7,269 nt of DNA from Burkholderiales bacterium (lineage in GTDB: Bacteria; Pseudomonadota; Gammaproteobacteria; Burkholderiales; Burkholderiaceae_B): the NCBI GenBank assembly GCA_005788065.1, contig SXZD01000196.1, positions 1 to 7,269 on the forward strand, read 5' to 3'. A program made the position numbers and the translations under genes. This document shows positions 1 through 6,147 of this stretch, piece by piece (within the stretch, counting starts at the first letter, position 1; each line of letters begins with the position of its first letter). The notes beneath the pieces were generated by a model. The model did no database searches, was not told where the DNA came from, and saw only the letters and a program-made list of their open reading frames with translations.

Positions 1-131
1 GACTCGCGGTTTATGCTCCACGTTTCCTTCCCACGCTCGGTCACCCTCACGCAGTTACGTTTCACTTCGCTCACTGTGACCAGCTCGCGGCGGGACTTGC
101 ACCCGCAGGTGTGCGCCCATGCTGGGCGCAC
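1..131 (-). mobile_element. Group II intron, class IIC-like, 5' end (domain I part), cut by window edge
   Basis: Read on the minus strand, the sequence begins at 131 with GTGCG, the consensus 5' end of group II introns. It continues as a perfect hairpin (GTGCGCCC / GGGCGCAC around an AGCAT-type loop, 110-132) and a second stem-loop (GCGGG-TGCAAGT-CCCGC, 90-106). Purine-rich GTGA/GCGAAGTGAAACGTAA segments and an AAGGAAAC element follow. This order matches the start of domain I in bacterial class IIC introns such as the Oceanobacillus iheyensis intron (family knowledge, from memory). The 5' splice site falls directly after the T-tract of a terminator hairpin in the same orientation, which is the hallmark IIC target. 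Only about 131 nt are inside the window. The maturase/reverse-transcriptase ORF and domains V-VI would lie to the left and cannot be seen, so whether the intron is intact is unknown. Confidence 0.85.
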
Positions 132-160
132 AAAAAAACGGAGCGCTGTGGCTCCGTTTT
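132..160 (-). terminator. Rho-independent terminator of the phasin-like gene; group II intron insertion site
   Basis: On the minus strand a 10-bp stem (AAAACGGAGC / GCTCCGTTTT) closes a 6-nt loop (CACAGC) and runs into seven T residues. It lies 40 nt beyond the stop codon of the 200-529 gene, in the right orientation to end its transcript. The intron begins at the very next base, so this hairpin doubles as the 5' exon. The plus strand also reads hairpin plus four T, so weak bidirectional function is possible. Confidence 0.85.
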
Positions 161-199
161 GTCTTGCGGTGCAACCGGCTGGGGCTGCATCAACGCGAG

Positions 200-529
200 T
201 TACTCTGCCTTGGCAGTTTCAGCAGCGGCTTCTGCCTTAGTGACGGGCAGCGCGTTTTGTGCAACTGCGATACCCACTTTGGCGTAGTGACGGAAACCGT
301 CGAAGGCCTTGGCGGTCAGGTTCTTTTCGAATTCCTGAACGGTGCCGACCACGGGAGCCAGACGGGGCAGCTTGCTCAGTTGAGCGTACGGCAGATCAGC
401 ATACTTGCGAGCCACTTCTTCCACTTTGCGGCTGCCGGTTTCGACAGTAGCGGACAGCTGCTCAAGCAGGGCACGGACTTGGGGTTCGATGGCTTTGACT
501 TTGTCGGTCACGAGTTCGTTGAGGTTCAT
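200..529 (-). CDS. Small helical phasin-like protein, 109 aa
   Basis: The predicted protein has 109 residues, is soluble, has no cysteine and is dominated by amphipathic helix. Residues 1-45 and about 62-95 read as helices rich in Lys, Glu, Ala and Val, joined by a Pro-containing segment around 46-60. An Ala/Glu/Lys-rich tail (residues 98-109) ends the protein. There is no signal peptide or membrane segment. The composition, size and low-complexity tail resemble polyhydroxyalkanoate granule surface proteins (phasins), but I do not recognise a definite phasin family signature, so that role is inference. The start ATG at 529 has AGGA (538-541) 8 nt upstream. The gene is single, with its own terminator at 132-160, and is transcribed divergently from the DUF4212 gene. 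Confidence is high that it is a gene and low for the function. Confidence 0.8.
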   Translation of the reverse strand: MNLNELVTDKVKAIEPQVRALLEQLSATVETGSRKVEEVARKYADLPYAQLSKLPRLAPVVGTVQEFEKNLTAKAFDGFRHYAKVGIAVAQNALPVTKAEAAAETAKAE

Positions 530-645
530 ACAAGCATTCCTAAAGAGAGAAGATAGCCAGGTATCGTGAGAAGTCGCCCGGCGGGTTCGACATGGGTGAA
601 CTATAGTGAAATGTGTCTGCTGTGTGCTGAGTTATTCCTCTAAGT

Positions 646-659
646 TTGCTGCGCAGCAA
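646..659. promoter_or_regulatory. Perfect 14-bp palindrome in the divergent intergenic region (possible operator)
   Basis: TTGCTGCGCAGCAA is a perfect palindrome in the 250-bp space between the divergent phasin-like gene (start 529) and DUF4212 gene (start 791). It lies about 40 bp upstream, on the minus strand, of a possible -10 element (TATAGT, complement of 600-605). The TGC...GCA character recalls sites of PhaR, the PHA-responsive repressor of phasin genes in other proteobacteria. That link is inference and depends on the gene being a phasin. The rest of the interval holds no gene I can support; a TACAAT hexamer at 737-742 could be the -10 of the plus-strand unit but lacks a good -35. Confidence 0.35.
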
Positions 660-777
660 CGTTGAAATACCTGAGCAAGTGTGAGGCGGAATGACATTGT
701 GCGAACTTTGCAGTGTGGAACACAGCAAAACTTTCATACAATTACCAAGGCGGGGCGGATTTTTGCGGTTCAAGAGT

Positions 778-783
778 AGGAGA
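778..783 (+). promoter_or_regulatory. Shine-Dalgarno that fixes the DUF4212 start
   Basis: AGGAGA lies 7 nt before ATG 791. The reading frame is open further upstream to a GTG at 713, but that codon has no ribosome site and the extra residues are not part of the family, so 791 is the start. Confidence 0.85.
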
Positions 784-790
784 GGCAGTC

Positions 791-1054
791 ATGAAACTGT
801 CACAAAAGCATCAGGAGTACTGGAGCCGGAATCTTCGGATAAGCGCATTGCTGCTGTTCATCTGGTTCATGGCGACCTTCGTCGTGGGTTTTTATGCCGT
901 TGAATTGAGCTTCACGTTTTTCGGTTGGCCTTTTTCATTCTGGATGGGAGCGCAGGGCGCACTGGTGGTCTACGTGCTCATCATTGCCGTTTATGCCCGC
1001 TATATGAACAGGCTTGATAACGAAATCGCCATGACTGAAGACGCGGAGGACTGA
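791..1054 (+). CDS. DUF4212 sodium:solute symporter small subunit
   Basis: The 87-residue membrane protein has two hydrophobic segments (about residues 17-37 and 47-69). They are separated by the FGWPFSFWMGAQG stretch (43-55) typical of the DUF4212 / putative Na+:solute symporter small-subunit family, and the length is normal for that family. In most genomes this subunit is followed at once by a large SSS-type (ActP-like) symporter subunit, and the pair imports acetate or another small carboxylate (family knowledge). Here no large subunit follows: 113 bp later the DUF294 gene begins. The small subunit is therefore an orphan unless its partner is encoded elsewhere. The C-terminus is acidic and cytoplasmic-looking. 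The gene ends at a TGA that directly abuts the ATG of the short ORF at 1055. Confidence 0.9.
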   Translation: MKLSQKHQEYWSRNLRISALLLFIWFMATFVVGFYAVELSFTFFGWPFSFWMGAQGALVVYVLIIAVYARYMNRLDNEIAMTEDAED

Positions 1055-1171
1055 ATGGGTCAACAGGTCCTGCCCTGCGGGGTTTACGCTTTACCGCATT
1101 TTAAAAACGAGCGTGCCTTGATAATTCTCCAACGCACACGCCAATCCGCCCAAAAGCCCCGCAGTCCATGA
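1055..1171 (+). other. 38-codon ORF where the symporter large subunit is expected; possible deletion scar or coupling ORF
   Basis: An ATG at 1055 follows the DUF4212 stop directly and has a strong Shine-Dalgarno (GGAGG, 1045-1049) 5 nt upstream. The frame runs 38 codons and stops at TGA 1169-1171, overlapping the next start as ATGA. The deduced peptide (MGQQVLPCGVYALPHF..., ending KPRSP) has no recognised domain and no membrane segment, and its codon use (TTA, TTG, ATA) is unlike the neighbours. The strong ribosome site fits the start of the missing large subunit, so this may be what remains after its loss. It may also bring ribosomes to the DUF294 start, which lacks its own Shine-Dalgarno. 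A small hairpin (CCC-TGC-GGG, around 1073-1081) is present but is not a convincing terminator. Confidence 0.35.
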
Positions 1172-3054
1172 ATCGACCCGTCTCAAAAAACCTGCTGGAC
1201 AACCTGCGCCAGCCCCTCATGCAGCACCTGCCGTTTTCCCAAATGGATGCCGCACACGTCGATGAGTTCATCAGCCAGTGCAAGGAAGGCTATTTCGCAC
1301 CGGAGGAGCTGATCATCGGCCCTGCTCACGGACCGGTCAAACAACTCTACTGCATACGGCAGGGGTCAGTGACCGGCACCCGCGGTATTGCAGAGGCCAA
1401 CGGTGGCGCCATCGAAATGGAGACCGGCGACCTCTTCCCGGTCAGCGCACTGATCGGCCAACGGTCTGTCACAGCCACCTACCGGGCCAATACCGACACC
1501 TTCTGTCTGGTCGCACCGGCGGCGGCTGTCAACGCACTGGCACAAAAATCAACGGCATTTGCAGAGTTCCTGAACACGCGCGCGCTTGCATTCCTTGAGC
1601 AGTCACGCAAATTGATACAGCAGGCCTACGCCTCGCAAGCCTTTGCAGAGCAGTCGCTGGAAATGCAGTTGGGACAGATCAACCGCAAGACACCGTTCAC
1701 GGTGCCGGTGGGCACCCCGATTCGGGAGGCGCTACAGATCATGCACGACCGCAAGATCGGTTCGATGCTGGTGGTGGATGATGAAGGCGACCTGAACGGC
1801 ATACTGACCCGCTCGGACGTCATCGGCAAGATCGTGCTGCGAAATGTAGACCTGGACATGCCGATTGAACGCGTGATGAACCGCCCAGTGCATGCGCTGA
1901 CCGTTCACAACACAGCCCACGATGCGGCGCTGTTCATGACGCGGCACAACATCCGCCATGTACCGGTGCTGGATGATGGCAGGCTGGTGAACATCATTTC
2001 CGAACGCGACCTGTTTTCCAACCAACGCCTGAGCATGCGGTCTGTCGCAGGCGCCATACAGAGCGCACCAGACGAGAACAGCCTGCAGGTCTGTGCTGCC
2101 GACATCCGGCGGTTTGCCCGCACCCTGCTGGGCCAGGGTATCCGCGCCCGGCAACTGACCGAGCTGATCAGTCAGTTGAACGACCTGCTGACCAACCGGC
2201 TCATCCACCTGGTGGCGCAGCGTCACGGGGTCGATCTGTTGCGCTGCAGCTGGATTGCACTGGGGTCGGAGGGTCGGGGCGAACAGACCATTGCCACCGA
2301 TCAGGACAATGCGCTGGTATTCGTGTCTGATAAACCGGATGAAGACAGACCTGCATGGCTGGCCTTTGCCAAAGACGTCAATGAGGCACTGAACCGATGC
2401 GGCTACCCGCTGTGCAAGGGCAACATCATGGCCAGCAACCCCAACTGCTGCCTGAGCCGCGACGAGTGGCTGCGCCGCTTTTCAAGATGGATAGACCAAG
2501 GCTCGCCCGAGGGTCTGCTGAGCGCCTCGATTTTCTTTGATTTCCGCCACCTGGCGGGCAATGAAGACGTACTGACCGGTTTGCGTACATTTGTGCGGGA
2601 ACGTGCCGCGCAGACACCCCGCTTCATCAAGCTGCTGGCGGACAACGCCCTGCGGGTCAGGGTGCCGCTGAACTGGCGGGGTGCCGTGGATACCAAACCG
2701 GTTGACGGCAAGGATGCGATTGATCTGAAAATGCAAGGAACCGCACTGGTGGTGGATACAGCCCGCATCTACGCGCTGGCGCGCGGACTCGACGCCATCA
2801 GCACCCGGGAGAGGCTGCACAAGGTGGGCGAAGTACTGGGCGCCACACAACAGGAAACGGAAGGCTGGATAACAGCATTCGAACACCTGCAGATGATGCG
2901 GCTGACCTTGCAGATGGACGACCGCGGATTGGCCGGCAATCCCAATCTGGCTGACTTCAAGGCGATGAACTACGTGGACCGCCGAGTGCTGCGCATATCG
3001 CTGCGCGCCATCAACGGCTTGCAGCAGCGCCTTGAACTTGATTTTCCCCGCTAG
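1168..3054 (+). CDS. cNMP-binding / CBS-pair / DUF294 putative nucleotidyltransferase
   Basis: The 628-residue cytoplasmic protein has four regions in order: a cyclic-nucleotide-binding-like domain (about 20-145), two CBS motifs (about 175-225 and 236-285, which usually sense adenine nucleotides), a DUF294 nucleotidyltransferase domain (about 310-450) and a DUF294 C-terminal domain (about 480-620). The nucleotidyltransferase core shows GSEGRGEQT (366-374) and TDQDNA (377-382), the metal- and nucleotide-binding signature shared with GlnD-type enzymes, so the active site looks intact. Length and architecture are those of full members. The family sits beside acetate-type symporters and a PolC-like exonuclease in many proteobacteria, suggesting a regulatory role in carboxylate use; its target is not known. 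ATG 1168 is the only start available in frame and has no clear Shine-Dalgarno, so translation may be coupled to the ORF at 1055. The exonuclease gene follows after 14 bp. Confidence 0.93.
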   Translation: MNRPVSKNLLDNLRQPLMQHLPFSQMDAAHVDEFISQCKEGYFAPEELIIGPAHGPVKQLYCIRQGSVTGTRGIAEANGGAIEMETGDLFPVSALIGQRSVTATYRANTDTFCLVAPAAAVNALAQKSTAFAEFLNTRALAFLEQSRKLIQQAYASQAFAEQSLEMQLGQINRKTPFTVPVGTPIREALQIMHDRKIGSMLVVDDEGDLNGILTRSDVIGKIVLRNVDLDMPIERVMNRPVHALTVHNTAHDAALFMTRHNIRHVPVLDDGRLVNIISERDLFSNQRLSMRSVAGAIQSAPDENSLQVCAADIRRFARTLLGQGIRARQLTELISQLNDLLTNRLIHLVAQRHGVDLLRCSWIALGSEGRGEQTIATDQDNALVFVSDKPDEDRPAWLAFAKDVNEALNRCGYPLCKGNIMASNPNCCLSRDEWLRRFSRWIDQGSPEGLLSASIFFDFRHLAGNEDVLTGLRTFVRERAAQTPRFIKLLADNALRVRVPLNWRGAVDTKPVDGKDAIDLKMQGTALVVDTARIYALARGLDAISTRERLHKVGEVLGATQQETEGWITAFEHLQMMRLTLQMDDRGLAGNPNLADFKAMNYVDRRVLRISLRAINGLQQRLELDFPR

Positions 3055-3068
3055 GGAGCTGGCGGCAG

Positions 3069-3722
3069 ATGAAGTGGATTAAAAAGCTGTTCAGTCCCCG
3101 GTTCACGCCAGACCCGCGCCGCTGGCTGCTGGTGGATGTAGAGACATCAGGCCTGGATCCGTCCAGCGACCGGCTGCTGGCCATTGCCGGGGTGGTGTTG
3201 AGCATCAGCGAAGACTTCAAACACATGAGCATCGAGATCACCGACAGCTTTGAGGTGGTGCTCAGACAAACCACGCCCAGTGACAAGGACAACATCTTGC
3301 TGCACGGCATTGGCGTACAGGCACAACGGGAGGGCCAAGACCCGGCCACCGCCCTGCAGGACTTCATCGACTGGGCCGGCACATCCCCCCTGCTCGCCTT
3401 CCATGCCGCTTTTGATGAGGCCATGATACAACGTGCCTGCCGGCAGTATGTGGGACGCAGTCTTCCCAACGCATGGCTGGATATCGAACCGCTGGCCGCA
3501 CACGTGCACCGCACCGACAAGGGCGAATCGCTCGACGTATGGATGAAGCGCATGGGCATCCAGTGTGCCCGCCGCCACCAGGCGATTGCCGATGTGTGGG
3601 CCAGCGCCGAAGTGCTGCTGAAACTCTGGCCTGCTTTGAGCAAAGAAGCAGGCGATTTTGCCGAGCTCAAGCAGATGGAAAACGGCGTGCGTTGGCTGCG
3701 GCGCCGACCGGCCACACGCTAG
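3069..3722 (+). CDS. DEDD-family 3'-5' exonuclease (PolC / DnaQ-like)
   Basis: The 217-residue protein carries the three exonuclease motifs of the DnaQ (DEDDh) superfamily. Exo I is DVETSGLDP with D23 and E25, Exo II is FHAAFD with D116, and Exo III is RRHQAIADVW with H170 and D175. All catalytic residues are present, so it should remove nucleotides from DNA or RNA 3' ends using two metal ions. The short basic N-terminus (MKWIKKLFSPRF) and the LLHGIG element (77-82) fit the subgroup found next to DUF294 genes. It is not the replicative epsilon subunit by context. GGGAG (3054-3058) lies 10 nt before the ATG, and the 14-bp gap implies an operon with the DUF294 gene. Its physiological substrate is unknown. 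The 151 bp after it hold no further gene or convincing terminator. Confidence 0.92.
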   Translation: MKWIKKLFSPRFTPDPRRWLLVDVETSGLDPSSDRLLAIAGVVLSISEDFKHMSIEITDSFEVVLRQTTPSDKDNILLHGIGVQAQREGQDPATALQDFIDWAGTSPLLAFHAAFDEAMIQRACRQYVGRSLPNAWLDIEPLAAHVHRTDKGESLDVWMKRMGIQCARRHQAIADVWASAEVLLKLWPALSKEAGDFAELKQMENGVRWLRRRPATR

Positions 3723-3873
3723 CGCGGCACAGGCGCAACGTCGACGCGCAGGCCCAAAAATACCGCTATCATGCATAGGCAAAGTTGATTAAACAAAAAA
3801 GCTGCCAGACTGGACGATGGGCAATCCGTCATCTTTCCAAGGACTGCGCAGCGCTTGATGAGGGGACGTTTCC

Positions 3874-5517
3874 ATGGCATCAACCGGTCTGATGATGCAG
3901 CTGCCGCTGCTCATTTCTTCCATCCTTGAACACGCAGAGCGCCACCACGGGCAGCAGGAAATTGTGGCCCGGCGAACCGAAGGGAATATCCAGCGTATCA
4001 CCTACTCTGAATTGGCTGCACGCACCCGACGGCTTGCCAATGCGCTGGTGTCTGCGGGCATACAGCCCGGCGAAAACATTGCCACCATGGGCTGGAACAC
4101 CGTGCGCCATGTGGAGATCTACTATGCCGTCTCCGGCATCGGTGCGGTCACCCACACGCTCAATCCGCGCTATTCACCGCAGCAGCTCATCTACATCATC
4201 AACCATGCGAAAGACACCACCCTGTTTTTTGACATCACCTTCGCACCGCTGGTCAAAGCCATTGCACCACACTGCCCCACCGTCAAACGCTGGGTGATGA
4301 TGATCGATGCCGACAAGATGCCGGCTGAGTCCCCGGTCGAAGGCCTGATCAACTATGAGCACTTCATGTCGGGTGCATCCAGCGAATTTGTCTGGCCGCA
4401 ACTGGATGAGAACATGGCCTGCACGCTGTGCTACACATCCGGCACCACCGGCAACCCCCAGGGCGTGCTGTATTCACACCGTTCAACAGTGCTGCATGCC
4501 ATGGGAGCCAACACAGCCGATGCACTGGGTCTGCGACGTACCGACACCATACTGCCCGTGGTACCCATGTTCCACGTCAATGCTTGGGGTATTCCGTATG
4601 GCGCCCTGATGGTAGGTGCCAAGCTGGTGCTGCCCGGCGCGCAACTGGACGGCCCTTCGCTATATGCGCTGATGGAAGAGGAAAAAGTAAACATTGCAGC
4701 CGGTGTACCCACCATCTGGCTGGGACTGCTCAACCACGTGCTGCAAAACGGTCTGAAATTTTCCTCCTTCCGCCGCACGCTGGTGGGCGGCTCGGCCATG
4801 CCGATCAGCCTCATCAAAGCTTATGACGAACTGGGTGTGCATGTGATGCATGGCTGGGGAATGACAGAAATGTCGCCACTGGGCACGGTATCGCAAACCA
4901 GCGGACCAGATCTGGAGCTGGACAAGGCGGCCCAGTACGACATCACTGCAAAGCAGGGGCACTGCCTGTTCGGTGTGGACATGAAGATTGTGGCCGAAGA
5001 CGGCACTGAACTGCCATGGAACGGAGAGGCAACCGGCGAACTGCTCGTGCGCGGCCACTGGATCATCAGCCAGTACTATGGCGGCGACGGCCAGAAAGCG
5101 TTTAGCCAAGACACAGCCGGCCGCGGTTGGTTCGCCACGGGCGATGTATCGCGCATCTTTCCCGACGGCACCATGCAGATCACAGACCGCCGCAAGGACG
5201 TTATCTAGTCCGGCGGCGTGTGGATCAGTTCCATCGACCTTGAGGGCATTGCCATGCAGCACCCGTCGGTTATGCAGGCGGCGGTGATTGCCATGCCACA
5301 TGAAAAATGGAACGAGCGCCCGCTGCTCGTGGTGGTGAAAAAGCCGGGGCAGGACGTCACGCGCGAGGCGCTGCTGGCCTTCTACGAGGGCAAGACAGTA
5401 AAAATGTACATTCCGGACGATGTGGTGTTTGTCACCGAGATGCCTCTGGGCGCTACGGGCAAAGTACAGAAGTCGACCCTGCGGGAAAAATTCAAAGACC
5501 ATCCGATGCCGAAGTGA
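3874..5517 (+). pseudogene. Acyl-CoA ligase (AMP-forming, AlkK/DmdB type) interrupted by in-frame amber codon
   Basis: The frame encodes 547 residues, the usual length of medium/long-chain acyl-CoA or methylthiopropionyl-CoA ligases, which activate a carboxylate with ATP and then CoA. Residues 1-444 form the large N-terminal domain with the P-loop motif YTSGTTGNPQG (187-197), HGWGMTEMSP (326-335) and the ATP-ribose motif WFATGD (419-424). A TAG at 5206-5208 then replaces codon 445, and the same frame continues with the small C-terminal domain including GATGKVQKSTLR with the catalytic Lys. The stop lies in the A8 hinge, where the family usually reads KDxIKSGGEWISS; here it is KDVI-stop-SGGVWISS. 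Lys to stop and Glu to Val are each explained by one A-to-T change. AGGGGA (3861-3866) precedes ATG 3874. A 444-residue truncated product, lacking the C-terminal lysine needed for adenylation, is predicted. The substrate cannot be assigned. Confidence 0.85.
5254..5517 (+). other. Possible reinitiation ORF for the ligase C-terminal domain
   Basis: Downstream of the amber codon, ATG 5254 stays in the ligase frame and has GAGGG (5242-5246) 7 nt upstream. It would give 87 residues that cover most of the small C-terminal domain, including the GATGK lysine. A GTG at 5218, created by the Glu-to-Val change, is another in-frame start but has no good ribosome site. Expression of this piece is speculative; it is listed because split adenylation domains can sometimes complement in trans. 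Confidence 0.2.
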
Positions 5518-5525
5518 AGTGCCGC

Positions 5526-5550
5526 GGGCCGGGGCGCTGAGCCCCTGCCC
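5526..5550 (+). terminator. GC-rich hairpin after the ligase gene (possible terminator)
   Basis: GGGC-C-GGGGC / GCCCC-T-GCCC pair around a GCTGA loop, giving nine base pairs with one C-T mismatch, starting 9 nt after the ligase stop. The following bases (GAATCATTTC) are only weakly T-rich, so intrinsic termination is possible but not certain. Confidence 0.45.
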
Positions 5551-5577
5551 GAATCATTTCAGCAAAGTTGAATCCGA

Positions 5578-5607
5578 TTTACAGCCTGTCAGTGTATTAC
5601 CTACAAA
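5578..5607 (+). promoter_or_regulatory. Candidate sigma-70 promoter for the Gly/Ala-rich gene
   Basis: TTTACA (5578-5583, 5 of 6 to the -35 consensus) is followed after 18 bp by TACAAA (5602-5607, 4 of 6 to the -10 consensus). Transcription would start near 5614, about 18 nt before the start codon. The -10 overlaps an inverted repeat. Confidence 0.4.
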
Positions 5608-5613
5608 TACACT
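5591..5613. repeat. Perfect inverted repeat, 8-bp arms, 7-bp spacer (possible operator)
   Basis: AGTGTATT (5591-5598) and AATACACT (5606-5613) are perfect inverted copies separated by ACCTACA. The repeat is centred about 30 bp before ATG 5632 and covers the proposed -10 element, the usual place for a repressor site. If transcribed from further upstream it could form a hairpin just before the ribosome site. An outer CCTGT / ACAGG pair (5585-5589, 5626-5630) could extend that fold across the Shine-Dalgarno. Confidence 0.5.
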
Positions 5614-5631
5614 TCCTTCGGGAGCACAGGC

Positions 5632-6036
5632 ATGAGCATCTCAGCAATCGGAAACGGCGGATTCAATATCAACTTCGGCGCATCGGTTCAGGCCGTGGGC
5701 AACGTTCTGGGCAGCCAGGGCGCAGGTAACGTCGATCCTCTGGCCCTCGGCGGCGCCGTGACTGGACTGAATTCAAGCAGCGCATTGCTCGGAACGCAGG
5801 GCAACAGCAGCGTGAATACCGCCAACGCCTTGGCCACAGCCCTCCTGCTGGGTGCCTTGACCGGCGGCAGCGAAGAGGACAAGAAAAAATCAGACCCACT
5901 GGCCGGTGCGGCCGTGGCCCTGCTGGCCTACCAAGCCATCATGGGACTGGGACAATCCGCCGGTGCTGCAGGCCCTTCGGGCGCCCTTACCGCCGGTGCC
6001 ATCAGCGCAGTGGGCGGTTTCTCGGCCATGGCCTGA
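5632..6036 (+). CDS. Gly/Ala-rich small protein of unknown function, 134 aa
   Basis: I do not recognise a family. The 134-residue protein contains 25 Gly and 27 Ala (about 39% together) plus many Ser, Asn and Leu, and has no Cys, Arg, His or Trp. Nearly all charge is in one cluster, EEDKKKSD (81-88). This lies between two hydrophobic stretches (about 66-77 and 89-107), suggesting a helical hairpin or membrane-inserting pair. The N-terminal third (MSISAIGNGGFNINFG) has no Lys/Arg and so is not a Sec signal peptide. The composition is reminiscent of harpin-like or other leaderless secreted proteins, but that is only a compositional likeness. GGGAG (5620-5624) lies 7 nt before the ATG. It is a single gene with its own promoter and candidate operator, convergent with the Cys-repeat gene. 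Confidence 0.75.
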   Translation: MSISAIGNGGFNINFGASVQAVGNVLGSQGAGNVDPLALGGAVTGLNSSSALLGTQGNSSVNTANALATALLLGALTGGSEEDKKKSDPLAGAAVALLAYQAIMGLGQSAGAAGPSGALTAGAISAVGGFSAMA

Positions 6037-6147
6037 GCGCCCATTAAAATCCTGATGGCTACAGCCGCCCGTGGGGCAGCCACGCTTCACCCCGCTGGTC
6101 GACTGTCCGGAATGCGCCAGCGCACATTTTTGCAAGGGACCTCCGAG

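Noticed and set aside
90..106. GCGGG-loop-CCCGC hairpin first considered as a tRNA T-arm on the minus strand
   Set aside because: The loop lacks the TTC core and no acceptor or anticodon stem surrounds it; it fits a stem of group II intron domain I instead.
1732..2226. 164-codon minus-strand frame within the DUF294 gene
   Set aside because: The plus strand encodes conserved CBS domains here; the antisense product is His/Gln-rich shadow sequence.
5206..5208. TAG as a pyrrolysine codon
   Set aside because: No PYLIS-like context or Pyl machinery is visible, betaproteobacteria are not known to use it, and a single A-to-T change from the expected Lys codon explains it more simply.
4660..5502. 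280-codon open frame on the minus strand across the ligase gene
   Set aside because: It is antisense to an unmistakable acyl-CoA ligase frame, has no ribosome site and no recognisable motif; long antisense frames are common in GC-rich DNA.
6056..6082. TGGCT...AGCCA stem-loop in the convergent gap as a bidirectional terminator
   Set aside because: The stem needs a 6-nt bulge and has no T-tract on either side; too weak to annotate.
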